A stretch of 64,000 nucleotides of DNA from Hymenobacter cheonanensis (lineage in GTDB: Bacteria > Bacteroidota > Bacteroidia > Cytophagales > Hymenobacteraceae): the NCBI RefSeq assembly GCF_030581075.1, contig NZ_JAUQSW010000004.1, positions 1 to 64,000 of the forward strand, in the 5' to 3' direction. Positions 16,403 to 24,787 of the stretch are shown piece by piece. The number at the start of each line of letters is the position of its first letter. Positions within the stretch are counted from its first letter, which is position 1. The position numbers and the translations under genes are program-made. Below the pieces are notes generated by a model. The model saw nothing but the letters and a program-made list of their open reading frames with translations, made no database searches and was not told the origin of the DNA.

Positions 16403-17929
16403 CTAGGGGCGCAGCAGGCTCTGGCCGGTCATTTCGGCGGGCTGCGGCACGCCCATCAGCGCCAGCACGGTGGGGGCAATGTCACCGAGCTTGCCAGCGG
16501 CCAGGCTGCCGTGGTAATTATTATCGGCTAAAATGCAGGGCACCAGGTTGGTAGTGTGGGCCGTATTGGGCGAGCCATCGGCATTGCGCATAAACTCGGC
16601 ATTGCCGTGGTCGGCAATCACGATGGTGGCGTAGCCGGCCGCCAGGGCAGCTTCCACCACGTCGCGGGCGCAGGCATCGGCCGTTTCCACGGCCTTTACC
16701 ACGGCCTCAAACACGCCGGTGTGGCCCACCATATCAGGGTTGGCGAAGTTGACGACGACAAAATCGGCCGAGTTGGCCTGCAGCTCTGGCACCAGGGCAT
16801 CACGCAGCTCGTAGGCGCTCATTTCGGGGGCCAGGTCGTAGGTGGCTACCTTCGGCGAGGCCCGCATAATGCGCGTTTCACCGTCAAATTCTTTTTCGCG
16901 GCCACCCGAAAAGAAAAACGTCACGTGCGGATATTTTTCCGTCTCGGCCATGCGAATCTGCGTTTTGCCGTGCGCAGCCAGCACCTGCCCTAGCGTATTG
17001 TCGAGGTTGTCCTTCTCAAAAATCGGCGTCACGCCCACAAACGTCTCATCGTACGTTGTCATGGTGAGGTAGCGCAAGTTGAGGCGGTGCATCTGGTAGG
17101 CGTTGAAATCCTGCTGCGTGAGCGCTTCCGTGATTTCGCGGCCCCGGTCGGTGCGGAAGTTGAAGCACAATACCACGTCGCCCTCCTGAATGGTGGCCAG
17201 CGGCTGCCCGTCGGCGCCCACCTTCACAATGGGCTTCAGAAACTCATCCGTTACGCCATCCTTGTACTGTTCCTGTATGCTTTGAATCAGGTTTTGTGAA
17301 GGCGTGCCCACGCCGTTCACGAGCAGGTCGTAGGCGATTTTAACGCGCTCCCAGCGCTGGTCGCGGTCCATGGCGTAGTAGCGGCCCACAATGGAGGCGA
17401 TTTTAGCCCCCGTGCGCTCGTTGTACTGCTCCAACTCGTTCACGAAGTGCACGCCGCTCTTGGGGTCGGTGTCGCGCCCATCGGTAAAAGCGTGCACGAA
17501 TACTTTGTGCACATCGGCCTCGTGGGCAATGGTGCACAGCGCTTTTACGTGGTCGATGTGCGAGTGCACCCCGCCATCCGACAGCAGGCCAATAAGATGG
17601 AAAGCTTTATTGTTGAGCTTGGCATATTCCAGGGCGTCTTTCAGCGCCGGCACCTGGCCTAGCTTGCGCTCCCGGATGGCCTTGGCAATGCGTACCAATT
17701 CCTGGTCGACCACCCGGCCCGCGCCGATGTTCATGTGGCCTACTTCCGAGTTGCCCATCTGGCCTTCGGGCAGCCCCACGGCCTCGCCCGAAGCCTGCAA
17801 CGTGCTGTGCGGAAAGCGCTTAAGCAGGCTGTTGAAATACGGCGTCTGCGCTTTGTCAACGGCCGAAGCCTCCACATTCGGGGCGATGCCCCACCCATCC
17901 AGAATAACTAAAAGGACCTGCTTGTTCAT
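16403..17929 (-). CDS. gpmI: 2,3-bisphosphoglycerate-independent phosphoglycerate mutase
   Basis: Interconverts 3- and 2-phosphoglycerate in glycolysis using two Mn(II) ions. The 508-aa protein shows the alkaline-phosphatase-like metal motif VILDGWGIAP (D11) and the phospho-serine loop MGNSEVGHMNIGAG (S61). HAFTDGRDTDP lies in the phosphotransferase insert, and the C-terminal IVIADHGNAEFM supplies further metal ligands. Complete and ordinary. A separate transcript unit with a terminator downstream. Confidence 0.98.
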   Translation of the reverse strand: MNKQVLLVILDGWGIAPNVEASAVDKAQTPYFNSLLKRFPHSTLQASGEAVGLPEGQMGNSEVGHMNIGAGRVVDQELVRIAKAIRERKLGQVPALKDALEYAKLNNKAFHLIGLLSDGGVHSHIDHVKALCTIAHEADVHKVFVHAFTDGRDTDPKSGVHFVNELEQYNERTGAKIASIVGRYYAMDRDQRWERVKIAYDLLVNGVGTPSQNLIQSIQEQYKDGVTDEFLKPIVKVGADGQPLATIQEGDVVLCFNFRTDRGREITEALTQQDFNAYQMHRLNLRYLTMTTYDETFVGVTPIFEKDNLDNTLGQVLAAHGKTQIRMAETEKYPHVTFFFSGGREKEFDGETRIMRASPKVATYDLAPEMSAYELRDALVPELQANSADFVVVNFANPDMVGHTGVFEAVVKAVETADACARDVVEAALAAGYATIVIADHGNAEFMRNADGSPNTAHTTNLVPCILADNNYHGSLAAGKLGDIAPTVLALMGVPQPAEMTGQSLLRP

Positions 17930-18088
17930 GGCTGCAAAAGTACGCCCCGCACCCTAAAGCGCCTGCACCCCGTACTAGCCCCCGGCCGGCTGACAAGTCT
18001 TCAGAATAGCTTCAAAATGTCAACGGCTGGCATAGTTTTAGCTTAACCCCTTTCAAGCGTTTTCGACCTGCTCGCGAGGCTTCTTTTT

Positions 18089-18493
18089 ATGAATCTATTT
18101 TTTACTCGATTTTTAGTATTTGGCTGGCTTTTATTGGCGGTAGCTGTGAGCGGCCGGGCCCAGGGGGCCGACCAGCTGTCGGCCGTGCGCTCGGCCATTG
18201 CCAGTGGCTCTTCGCGCGGGCTGGCGCAGTTTCTGGCGCCTTCGGTCGAGGTAGGGTTCGATGGCGACAAGCAGAGCTACAACGCTACCCAAACCGAGCT
18301 GGTGATGAAAAATTTCTTCGCCAAAAACCCGCCCGCCAGCTTCGATATCGTGCACCAAGGGGCTAGCAATGAAGGTATTCCCTACGCTATCGGCCACTAC
18401 GTGGGCCGCAACGGCAACTACCAGGTGTTTATTAAGCTCAAGCCCAAGCAGGCAACGCCAACCATCGACACGCTCGATTTTACCAAAGAATAA
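18089..18493 (+). CDS. DUF4783 secreted protein
   Basis: A 134-aa protein with a cleavable signal (FGWLLLAVAVSGRAQG) and a small alpha+beta fold resembling the NTF2/DUF4783 family common in Bacteroidota. The pattern AIASGSSRGLAQFLAPSVEV then ATQTELVMKNFFAKNPP is typical. Function unknown. It is followed by a terminator and nadC; conserved proximity to nadC occurs in this phylum as far as I recall, but no biochemical link is shown. Confidence 0.82.
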   Translation: MNLFFTRFLVFGWLLLAVAVSGRAQGADQLSAVRSAIASGSSRGLAQFLAPSVEVGFDGDKQSYNATQTELVMKNFFAKNPPASFDIVHQGASNEGIPYAIGHYVGRNGNYQVFIKLKPKQATPTIDTLDFTKE

Positions 18494-18512
18494 CCGGCCC
18501 TGTGCCCCTGAA

Positions 18513-18543
18513 GCCCGGCAGCCCACCCGCTGCCGGGTTTTTT
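18513..18543 (+). terminator. Intrinsic terminator after DUF4783 gene
   Basis: Arms CCCGGCAG (18513-18520) and CTGCCGGG (18530-18537) followed by a T6 run. Confidence 0.8.
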
Positions 18544-18562
18544 ATGCGCCCGCCAGCCGCCG

Positions 18563-18570
18563 TACCTTTG
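18563..18570 (+). promoter_or_regulatory. Promoter -7 box for nadC
   Basis: TACCTTTG fits TAnnTTTG and ends only 4 nt before the GTG start. A transcript starting about 7 nt downstream of the box would have little or no leader. Confidence 0.5.
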
Positions 18571-18574
18571 CCGG

Positions 18575-19441
18575 GTGTCAGCCTATCCCGCCCCCTACCT
18601 CACGCCCGCCGCGCTCACTACGTTCATTCAAACGGCCCTGGCCGAAGACGTTGGCGACGGTGACCACTCGGCCCTGGCTGCCATTCCGGCCGAGGCCCGC
18701 AACCGCGCCAAGCTATTGGTAAAAGCCGAGGGCGTGCTGGCCGGTGTGCAGCTGGCCGAACTGATTTTCAAGCAGGTAGACCCGGCGCTTGTGCTTAGCG
18801 TGCAGCTCGAAGATGGGGCCAGGGTGAAGCACGGCGACGTAGCCTTCACGGTAGAAGGCCCGGCGCGCAGCATCCTCACCGCCGAGCGCCTGGTACTCAA
18901 CTGCATGCAGCGCATGAGCGGCATTGCCACTTACACGGCGCACCTCACCACGCTGCTGGCCGGCACCAAGGCCCGCCTGCTCGACACCCGCAAGACGACG
19001 CCCAACTTCCGCCTCTGCGAAAAATGGGCCGTGCTCATCGGCGGCGGCGTCAACCACCGCTACGGGCTCTTCGACATGATAATGCTGAAAGACAACCACG
19101 TAGACTATGCCGGTGGTGTAGCAGCGGCTATTGCGGCCACCCACGACTACCTGCGCCGCACCGGCCGCCAGCTGCCCATCGTACTCGAAACCCGCACCCT
19201 GGCCGAGGTGCAGCAGGCCCTGGACGCGGGCGGCGTCGACCGCATCATGCTCGACAACATGCCCCCCGCCCAGCTGCGCGAGGCCGTGGCCCTGGTGGCC
19301 GGCCGCGTGCCCTTGGAGGCCAGCGGCGGTATTACGGAGCAAACCATTGGCGAGGTGGCGGCCACGGGTGTCGACTATATCTCGGTGGGGGCACTTACGC
19401 ATTCGGCCAATATCTTGGATTTGAGCTTGAAAGCGTATTGA
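18575..19441 (+). CDS. nadC: Nicotinate-nucleotide pyrophosphorylase (carboxylating)
   Basis: Makes nicotinate mononucleotide from quinolinate and PRPP in de novo NAD synthesis. The 288-aa protein has AEDVGDGDHSALA near the N-terminus, LNCMQRMSGIAT, TRKTTPNFRLCEKWAV, the phosphate-binding HRYGLFDMIMLKDNH, and C-terminal LEASGGITEQTIGEVAATGVDYISVG. The start is GTG at 18575; no in-frame ATG fits family length. The very close promoter-like box suggests a near-leaderless message. Confidence 0.96.
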   Translation: MSAYPAPYLTPAALTTFIQTALAEDVGDGDHSALAAIPAEARNRAKLLVKAEGVLAGVQLAELIFKQVDPALVLSVQLEDGARVKHGDVAFTVEGPARSILTAERLVLNCMQRMSGIATYTAHLTTLLAGTKARLLDTRKTTPNFRLCEKWAVLIGGGVNHRYGLFDMIMLKDNHVDYAGGVAAAIAATHDYLRRTGRQLPIVLETRTLAEVQQALDAGGVDRIMLDNMPPAQLREAVALVAGRVPLEASGGITEQTIGEVAATGVDYISVGALTHSANILDLSLKAY

Positions 19442-19442
19442 T

Positions 19443-19515
19443 TGTCGTGGTTATTTTGCTGATAATTAATAGGTAGCGACTGATAACTGACAAGTAACAA
19501 CTGATAATTAATCAC
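19443..19515. repeat. AT-rich spacer with repeated TGATAATTAAT
   Basis: The word TGATAATTAAT occurs at about 19460 and 19501, with a related TGATAACTGACAAG between. It resembles the AT-rich repeat words seen near 5030 and 32660. No stem long enough for a terminator was found. Confidence 0.4.
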
Positions 19516-19519
19516 TACT

Positions 19520-20140
19520 ATGAACCAACCCAACCAACGGGGCAGTGGCGGCGGCTACCGCCAGCAGCAGGCCCCGCAGTCGCTGCCCGGCACCATCAAA
19601 ACCAAAAAATACCAGTTCGACCCCAACACCTACACCCGCATTGCGATGGGCGAGGTGTGGCGCAAGGAGTGGTGGTATGCCCTCATTCCGTTTGCGGTGG
19701 GCGTGCTGCCGGCGGCCATCTGGCACTCGTGGTGGTGGCTGCTGCTAGGGGTGGCCCTGGCAGCGGTATTCGTGCTCATTCGCTCGTCGCTCGTCACGGG
19801 CGTAACGCAGATGGAGCAGAGCAAGCCTTTGTTTGAGCGCATGAACTACGAGGCCGATTCGCGCCAGCTCATCATGCGCCAGACCGAGCAGCGGGCCATG
19901 GCCCTGCCCTGGGACCAGATTGGGCGCGTGCGCCGCGAGCCCGATGCCTACCTGCTGTACCTCAAGCCAGGTGCGCCGCCCGCCGAGCTAGCCCCCTGGC
20001 GCCGCTGGGTGGCCAGCACGTTTGATGTGCCGGTGTTTCTACATTTGCCCCTGCGCTTGTTTAATAACGACAACGACCGCAAGCTTTTTGAGGCCCTGCT
20101 GCGCCGCAAAGGCCTGCTGCCCGATGCCCCCGCCGCCTAG
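19520..20140 (+). CDS. YcxB-like membrane protein
   Basis: A 206-aa protein with a Gly/Gln-rich N-terminus (1-25). Two adjacent transmembrane helices follow at about 55-90 (ALIPFAVGVLPAAIW, WWWLLLGVALAAVFVLI), then a cytosolic C-terminal domain with YEADSRQLIMRQTEQRAMALPWDQIGRVRREPDAYLLYL. This pattern resembles the YcxB-like domain. Function unknown. Complete with no sign of damage. Transcribed in the same direction as nadC. Confidence 0.65.
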   Translation: MNQPNQRGSGGGYRQQQAPQSLPGTIKTKKYQFDPNTYTRIAMGEVWRKEWWYALIPFAVGVLPAAIWHSWWWLLLGVALAAVFVLIRSSLVTGVTQMEQSKPLFERMNYEADSRQLIMRQTEQRAMALPWDQIGRVRREPDAYLLYLKPGAPPAELAPWRRWVASTFDVPVFLHLPLRLFNNDNDRKLFEALLRRKGLLPDAPAA

Positions 20141-20208
20141 CCCGGGCCGTATAGCGCCTGGTTTTCTCGTCTTTCTATTTAGTTTTCCGCAAGGAATTTT
20201 TGACCCGT

Positions 20209-20586
20209 ATGAAAAAGCTGCTTTCCTACCTGGCTCCGGCCGCCGTAGTGCTGCTCGCCTCGTGCAGCAGTGAACCGTCTGACTGGCGCCCCGACAAAAA
20301 GGTGTCGCTCGACATGATTGAGCCCGGCACCCGCCCCAGCGACAATTTCGACCAGGGTACGCCCGCGGCCCCTAGCCAGGAGAAGGGCGGCGCCATCAGC
20401 CGGCCCGTTAACTCGGGCGCCGTACTCGACCGCCGCGCTGCCCCCTCGGCCAGCGCCGTAATGACGGCCGACACGCAGGAAGGCACTGCCGAGAAGCCCG
20501 GCAGCAGCGCCAAGCCGAAAAAGAGCACCGGCGACTCGGCCACCCCCGACACGGCCCAGGGCCAGGCCGGCGCTCGCCGTCAATAA
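20209..20586 (+). CDS. Small hypothetical lipoprotein
   Basis: 125 aa from MKKLLSYL. The signal LAPAAVVLLASC ends in a lipobox (C17). The mature part is low-complexity, Pro/Ser/Ala-rich and probably disordered, ending GQAGARRQ. An in-frame TTG 9 nt upstream is a less likely start. No function can be assigned. A long palindrome 53 nt downstream can act as its terminator. Confidence 0.65.
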   Translation: MKKLLSYLAPAAVVLLASCSSEPSDWRPDKKVSLDMIEPGTRPSDNFDQGTPAAPSQEKGGAISRPVNSGAVLDRRAAPSASAVMTADTQEGTAEKPGSSAKPKKSTGDSATPDTAQGQAGARRQ

Positions 20587-20639
20587 GTTAGGCTAAGTAT
20601 TCGGGCGCTTTGGGCGTATTGCCCAAAAGCTTATTTCTG

Positions 20640-20690
20640 AAACTTGCAGCAATGTTGCGATATTAATCGCAACATTGCTGCAAGTTTTTC
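20640..20690. promoter_or_regulatory. Long palindrome before the ZIP transporter gene
   Basis: A 22-bp perfect inverted repeat (arms 20640-20661 and 20666-20687; core TGTTGCGATATTAATCGCAA) is followed by a short T-run, 15 nt before the transporter ATG. It may be the terminator of the lipoprotein gene, or an operator for a Fur/Zur-type metal regulator, or both. The AT-rich symmetric centre favours at least partial protein-binding use. Unproven. Confidence 0.55.
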
Positions 20691-20704
20691 TGTTTGCTAC
20701 CTCT

Positions 20705-21448
20705 ATGTGGATTGCGATAGTTCTGTTGGCAGTGTCGGTGCTGGGTGCGGGGGTTTTGGTGAGCAAAGTGCCCGCGGCGCGCGCCGGGCAATGGCTGAAA
20801 CCGTTGCTGGCTTTTAGCGGCGCCTATTTGTTTGCCCTCACTATCACGCACATTTTGCCCGAGGCGCTAACGCTGCTGCCGGCCACGCCGCAGCGCGTGG
20901 GCTACTGGGTGCTGGCGGGTTTTTTTGGCCAGCTGCTGCTGGAAGTGCTGTCGCAGGGCATCGAGCACGGCCACGTGCACGCACCGGCTGCTGCCGAGCA
21001 GGGGCGGGTGCCGCTGCTACTGGTAGCCGCCCTGGTGGTACACTCGCTGCTGGAAGGCAGCATCTTGGTGCGCGGGGCGGGCAGCGGCGAGGTAAGCCAG
21101 CATTTTTATGCGTTGGTACTAGGGGTAGCGCTGCACCACGTGCCGGCGGCCGTGGCGCTGGCCACGCTGCTGCGGCTGCGGCTAGGCTCGTTTGGGCGGG
21201 TGTGGCCCTGGCTGCTGGTATTTGCGCTGGCGTCGCCGGCCGGGCTGGTTTTCAGCAATTACCTGGTGCTGGAGCAGCTGCTGGGCCCGGCCGTGTACGC
21301 CGCGCTGCTCGGCTTCGTGGCCGGTACGTTTCTGCACGTGTCTACCACTATTCTCTTCGAAACCAGTCCCGAGCATCGGCTAAACTGGCCTAAGCTAGGG
21401 GCCACGCTGGGCGGCCTGCTGCTGGCGCTGGCCGTGAGTGCGGTGTAG
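20705..21448 (+). CDS. ZIP-family divalent metal transporter
   Basis: An inner-membrane metal ion permease, 247 aa from MWIAIVLLAV, with about eight hydrophobic helices. The loop after helix 3 is short and His-bearing (GIEHGHVHAPAA). The paired helices that hold the metal site read VVHSLLEGSIL and LGVALHHVPAAVALA, so the usual H-N-x-P-E-G motif is changed to H-S-x-x-E-G but keeps His and Glu. Likely substrate is zinc or another divalent ion. The palindrome directly upstream suggests metal-dependent control. Confidence 0.85.
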   Translation: MWIAIVLLAVSVLGAGVLVSKVPAARAGQWLKPLLAFSGAYLFALTITHILPEALTLLPATPQRVGYWVLAGFFGQLLLEVLSQGIEHGHVHAPAAAEQGRVPLLLVAALVVHSLLEGSILVRGAGSGEVSQHFYALVLGVALHHVPAAVALATLLRLRLGSFGRVWPWLLVFALASPAGLVFSNYLVLEQLLGPAVYAALLGFVAGTFLHVSTTILFETSPEHRLNWPKLGATLGGLLLALAVSAV

Positions 21449-21565
21449 CCTGGCAACTGCACCGCCGCGGTAGTTTTGCCAGCCAAGTGCGCAACTGCAA
21501 AGAATACGAAACCATAGTAGCTCTACTAGCCCTCTTTCGGCACTGAAGGCCAGCGGTGCTGGCGG

Positions 21566-21892
21566 CTACGATTCCAGCACGGGCCCGGTACCGCGCAGAA
21601 AATTTTCGAGTTGGCGGGCGCGGGCCGTTTCGCGGGCCAGCGCGGCTTGCAGGCCTAGCAGACGCTGGCGCATCAGCAGCACCAAGTCGATGGCCTCGGG
21701 GGCCAGGCCCAGGCCGTGATGCAGGCGCGCCAGGCGGGGCAGCAATTCGTCGGGCTCCTCTACTTCAATGGTTTCGGGGGCGGGGGCGGAGCGTAGCAGG
21801 CCAAGCTCCACAAACTGGCGAAGCTCGGCCTGGCCCAGGCCGTAGCGCGCGTCGCATTCCTGAAAAGTGAGCACTAAAACACGGGTTTCCAT
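21566..21892 (-). CDS. cbpM: Chaperone modulator CbpM
   Basis: A 108-aa MerR-like helical protein that in E. coli binds the J-domain of CbpA and inhibits its co-chaperone and DNA-binding roles. Recognised by size, the N-terminal TFQECDARYGLGQAELRQFVELGLL and the central acidic-then-helical pattern, and above all by lying directly downstream of the cbpA-type gene on the same strand with a 52-bp gap. The pair is almost certainly one operon. Confidence 0.85.
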   Translation of the reverse strand: METRVLVLTFQECDARYGLGQAELRQFVELGLLRSAPAPETIEVEEPDELLPRLARLHHGLGLAPEAIDLVLLMRQRLLGLQAALARETARARQLENFLRGTGPVLES

Positions 21893-21944
21893 AGGGCGGA
21901 AGTACTTATAGCAATTGATTGGTTACGACTGGCTTAGGTTTAAC

Positions 21945-22892
21945 TCACTCTTCGCCGCGCAGCTTGGCCAGCTGTTGCAGTAGGGCGCGCTCCTCGTCGG
22001 TGAGGTTAGTGGGCAGCTGCACATTCAGCCGCAGGTAGAGGTCGCCGTGCTGCCCTTCTTTGCGATACACCGGGAAGCCCTTGCCGCGCAGGCGCAGGCG
22101 GCTGCCGTTGGCCGTTTCGGGCTTAATCTTGATTTTGACCGGGCCGCCGAGCGTGTCCACGGTTTGCTCGCCGCCGAGCAGGGCCCGGTACAGCGGCACG
22201 GGCACATCCTGGGTCAGGTCGTCGCCGGTGCGGGCGTAGCGGGCATCGGGCAAAATGCGCAGCGTAATAAGCAGCGAGCCGTTAGGCCCGCCGTTGCGGC
22301 CGGGGCCGCCCTGGTCGCGCAGCCGGATGGTCTGGCCATCGGCCACACCCGGATGAATGGTGAGGCGCAGGTTTTTGCCATTCACCGTGATGGTGCGCGG
22401 GCCGCCCTGGTAGGCTTCCTGCAAGGTCAGCTCCAGCTCGGCCTGGTAGTCCTGGCCCGCGCCGGGCCGGCTGCTGCGCCCGCCGCCCGCGCCGCCCATA
22501 CCCCCGAAGAGCGAGCTGAAAAAATCGGAAAAGTCCTCGCCCTCGCCCCCAAACTGCCCGCCGCCAAAACCACCGAAGCCGCCTGTACCGCCGCCTTGGG
22601 CATACTGGCTCCAGTCGAAGCCGCCCCCGCCAGCGCCCTGGCCGCGCCCGCCGCCCGCCTGCTGGTAGCGCTGGTAGTCGGCGCCTAGCTGGTCGTACTT
22701 CTGCCGCTTGTCAGGGTCCGAGAGCACCTCGTTGGCCTCGTTTACCTCCTTGAATTTTTGCTCGGCCGTGGCGTCGTTGGGGTTCACGTCGGGGTGGTAC
22801 TGCCGGGCCAGCTTGCGGTACGCCTTTTTAATCTGCTCGGTCGTGGCCGTCTTCTCCACGCCCAGGGTTTTGTAATAGTCTTTGTAGTCCAT
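21945..22892 (-). CDS. cbpA: CbpA-type DnaJ co-chaperone
   Basis: A 315-aa class B J-protein that stimulates DnaK ATPase. The J-domain spans 1-70 with the HPD motif (YHPDVNPND). A Gly/Phe-rich linker (about 78-145) follows, without the Cys-rich zinc domain of DnaJ. The C-terminal substrate-binding beta domains include [19 protein letters not shown] and [17 protein letters not shown]. The neighbouring cbpM gene supports the CbpA assignment over DnaJ. Confidence 0.93.
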   Translation of the reverse strand: MDYKDYYKTLGVEKTATTEQIKKAYRKLARQYHPDVNPNDATAEQKFKEVNEANEVLSDPDKRQKYDQLGADYQRYQQAGGGRGQGAGGGGFDWSQYAQGGGTGGFGGFGGGQFGGEGEDFSDFFSSLFGGMGGAGGGRSSRPGAGQDYQAELELTLQEAYQGGPRTITVNGKNLRLTIHPGVADGQTIRLRDQGGPGRNGGPNGSLLITLRILPDARYARTGDDLTQDVPVPLYRALLGGEQTVDTLGGPVKIKIKPETANGSRLRLRGKGFPVYRKEGQHGDLYLRLNVQLPTNLTDEERALLQQLAKLRGEE

Positions 22893-22969
22893 TGTGCAAA
22901 AAAAGCCTACCGGGCAACAAGGCGCCGCTCGGGGCGTTTATTGAACGCGGAAAAGCCCGTCGCGTTGAG

Positions 22970-23001
22970 TTGGCAGAAGCGCACGGGCGGGTGTAAATTT
23001 G
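22970..23001 (+). promoter_or_regulatory. Candidate promoter for the gene at 23154
   Basis: TTGG at 22970-22973 and TAAATTTG at 22994-23001 are 20 nt apart, matching the Bacteroidota -33/-7 arrangement. The leader to the ATG would be about 145 nt. The remaining sequence between 22893 and 23153 shows nothing else. Confidence 0.5.
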
Positions 23002-23153
23002 TATTTTACATATACATCCGGCTTTATTAGCGCCCTGTAAAATTAGGCCTGTCGAACGCATGGCGGCGGGTTTAAGAGCACTTCTGGCACGGTTTTGTGG
23101 TTTTTGCCCGCGTTAGTTTGTCTTATCGTAGTTCTACTTTCTCTTTACAATTA

Positions 23154-23744
23154 ATGAAACTAGTTATTCCCACTCTGCTGCTCGGCGGCGCGTTGCTGCT
23201 AGCCCACGGCAGCCAGGCTCAAACCCAACCCGCCCCGGCGGCCACCCCGGGCACTACTCAGCCCACGCCGGCCACCGCTACCCAGCCCGCCGCCGCCCGC
23301 CGGGTGCTGGCGCCACGCCGCGTAGTAGCCCCGCGCCGCGCCGGGGCCGCTGCCCCCACCCGGGCCAAAACCAACGGCGTGATGGCCAAGGATGGCCTGA
23401 CCATGCAAAACGGCCGCGTTATCCTGACCGAGCTTGGCCTGACGGCGCCCATCGAGCAGGATAAGCGCTTGCTCAATGGCACGCTCATTACCACTAAAGG
23501 CCAGGTTACCAGCATCGAAGGGGCTACCACGCAAATGGCCGAGGGCGACTACGTATCGCTCACGGGCCGCCTCACCAGCAAGCGCGAGATGGTAGAAGCC
23601 GACAGCGTGCGCAAGCTCGTGGCCTACGACCTCAAGCACCCCGGCAAGCGCAAAGAGCTGGAAAAGGCCCGCGATAAGGCCGAAAAAGAGCGCGAAAAAG
23701 CCGAAAAGGAAGCTGCCAAAGCCAAGGCGAAAGCCGGCCGCTAG
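23154..23744 (+). CDS. Secreted protein with DUF6799-like domain
   Basis: 196 aa from MKLVIPTLLL. A signal peptide (LLLGGALLLAHGSQA) leads to a Pro/Thr/Ala-rich stretch to about residue 55 and an Arg-Arg-Val repeat. A domain of about 70 residues reads NGVMAKDGLTMQNGRVILTE through GTLITTKGQVTSIEGATTQMAEGDYVSLTG, resembling the DUF6799 repeats of cytophagal exported proteins. The C-terminus is a highly charged Lys/Glu/Ala helix (EKAREKAEKE-type). Role unknown. Confidence 0.65.
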   Translation: MKLVIPTLLLGGALLLAHGSQAQTQPAPAATPGTTQPTPATATQPAAARRVLAPRRVVAPRRAGAAAPTRAKTNGVMAKDGLTMQNGRVILTELGLTAPIEQDKRLLNGTLITTKGQVTSIEGATTQMAEGDYVSLTGRLTSKREMVEADSVRKLVAYDLKHPGKRKELEKARDKAEKEREKAEKEAAKAKAKAGR

Positions 23745-23777
23745 CCTCCTTAGCCGGCGCCAGGCCTTGGCCAGGGC

Positions 23778-23978
23778 CTAGCGCCAGGGCTGGGTAAAGC
23801 TCACGAGCACGGCCAGGCCGGCGGCATCATCGCGGGCCTCCACCACTTCGTCGATGACGAACTGAATTTCGGCTTCGGTCCAGTCCTCGTCTTCGGCGGC
23901 GCGCACAAAGCTGTCGAGGGCCGAAAAGCGGTTGGCACCGGCGGGCGGCGTCCAGGTTAGCTGCTTGCGGATATTCAT
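23778..23978 (-). CDS. Small hypothetical protein
   Basis: A 66-aa acidic soluble protein, MNIRKQLTWTPPAG... with a helical part rich in Asp and Glu (VRAAEDEDWTEAEIQFVIDEVV). No signal or family recognised. It reads as a real protein because of amphipathic composition and a free-standing position between convergent genes, with a hairpin on its upstream side. Confidence 0.5.
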   Translation of the reverse strand: MNIRKQLTWTPPAGANRFSALDSFVRAAEDEDWTEAEIQFVIDEVVEARDDAAGLAVLVSFTQPWR

Positions 23979-23996
23979 GGCGTAAAAATGGTACTT

Positions 23997-24030
23997 AGCG
24001 GCCCCTGCTACGCAGCAGGGGCCGCTTTTT
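23997..24030. terminator. Hairpin between rlpA and small ORF
   Basis: Perfect 13-bp arms AGCGGCCCCTGCT (23997-24009) and its complement (24014-24026), 4-nt loop. T5 follows on the plus strand only, though the nearest plus-strand gene ended at 23744. On the minus strand it follows rlpA without a T-run. Confidence 0.55.
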
Positions 24031-24044
24031 GTTGAAAAAACGGG

Positions 24045-24455
24045 CTAGCGGCCGGTATGGGCCACCGGGCCCATGTGCAGCACTTTGATTTGCATGGGGG
24101 CCACGCCCGCGTCGATAATGTCGAGCTTGCGGGCGGCGCGCTTCGATACGTCTACGATGCGGCCTTTGGCGTGGGGGCCGCGGTCGTTCACTACTACCTT
24201 CACCGAGTGGCCGTTGCGGGTGTTGGTGACTTTAAGCTTGGTGCCGAAGGGCAGCGTGTTGTGGGCCGCCGTGAGCTGGCCGGGGCGGTAGGGCGCGCCG
24301 CTGGCCGTGGCCCGGCCATCAAACTTATCGGCGTAGTACGAGCCCTGGCCCGATTGGGTAAACGCCGATTTGCTACTGCCGCAAGCGGAAAGTGCTAAAG
24401 CTAACAGGCTGATGAAAAGTGCAGTAAGCGAGTGCTTGGAAAGAAAGTAGTGCAT
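24045..24455 (-). CDS. rlpA: RlpA-like septal ring lipoprotein
   Basis: A 136-aa envelope lipoprotein with signal LTALFISLLALALSAC (lipobox cysteine about residue 25) and a double-psi beta-barrel domain. The domain shows QGSYYADKFDGRATASG, the conserved AAHNTLPFGTKLKVTNTRNG and VVVNDRGPHAKGRIVDVSKRAARKLDI, where the conserved Asp (ND) is catalytic in lytic transglycosylase members. No SPOR domain is present, so this is the short form. The adjacent plus-strand Met/Lys-repeat gene starts 97 bp from its 5' end. Confidence 0.93.
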   Translation of the reverse strand: MHYFLSKHSLTALFISLLALALSACGSSKSAFTQSGQGSYYADKFDGRATASGAPYRPGQLTAAHNTLPFGTKLKVTNTRNGHSVKVVVNDRGPHAKGRIVDVSKRAARKLDIIDAGVAPMQIKVLHMGPVAHTGR

Positions 24456-24551
24456 AATTCAGGTATTCACAGGGTCTTCACGCGCGATGCCGGAATAAAC
24501 GTCCATCTTTCGGCCGAAATTATTCTTTTCACCCTTTTCGTACCCCTTTTT

Positions 24552-24779
24552 ATGAAGAATACGCTGAAACTCGTAGCTGGTCTGGCCCTGTCGGGCTTGT
24601 TTCTCACCGCTCACGCCCAAACTTCCCCGCCGATGCAGGAAGGCAAAATGGCCGACGGCAAGATGATGGACGGTAAAATGAAGGGTGGTAAGATGAAAAG
24701 CGGCAAAATGCACAAGGAGAAGATGGGCAAGATGCAGAAAGACAAGATGGACGGCGAGAAGATGAAGACCAAGATGTAG
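24552..24779 (+). CDS. Secreted Met/Lys-rich GKM-repeat peptide
   Basis: A 75-aa protein with a clear signal peptide (LKLVAGLALSGLFLTAHA) followed by about 50 residues made almost only of Met, Lys, Gly, Asp and Glu in the pattern D/G-G-K-M. Examples are GKMADGKMMDGKMKGGKMK. No fold is expected. Methionine-rich exported repeats can bind Cu(I) or scavenge oxidants, but this is only a hypothesis. It converges on the lysozyme gene with an 8-bp gap. Confidence 0.65.
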   Translation: MKNTLKLVAGLALSGLFLTAHAQTSPPMQEGKMADGKMMDGKMKGGKMKSGKMHKEKMGKMQKDKMDGEKMKTKM

Positions 24780-24787
24780 GTCTTAGG

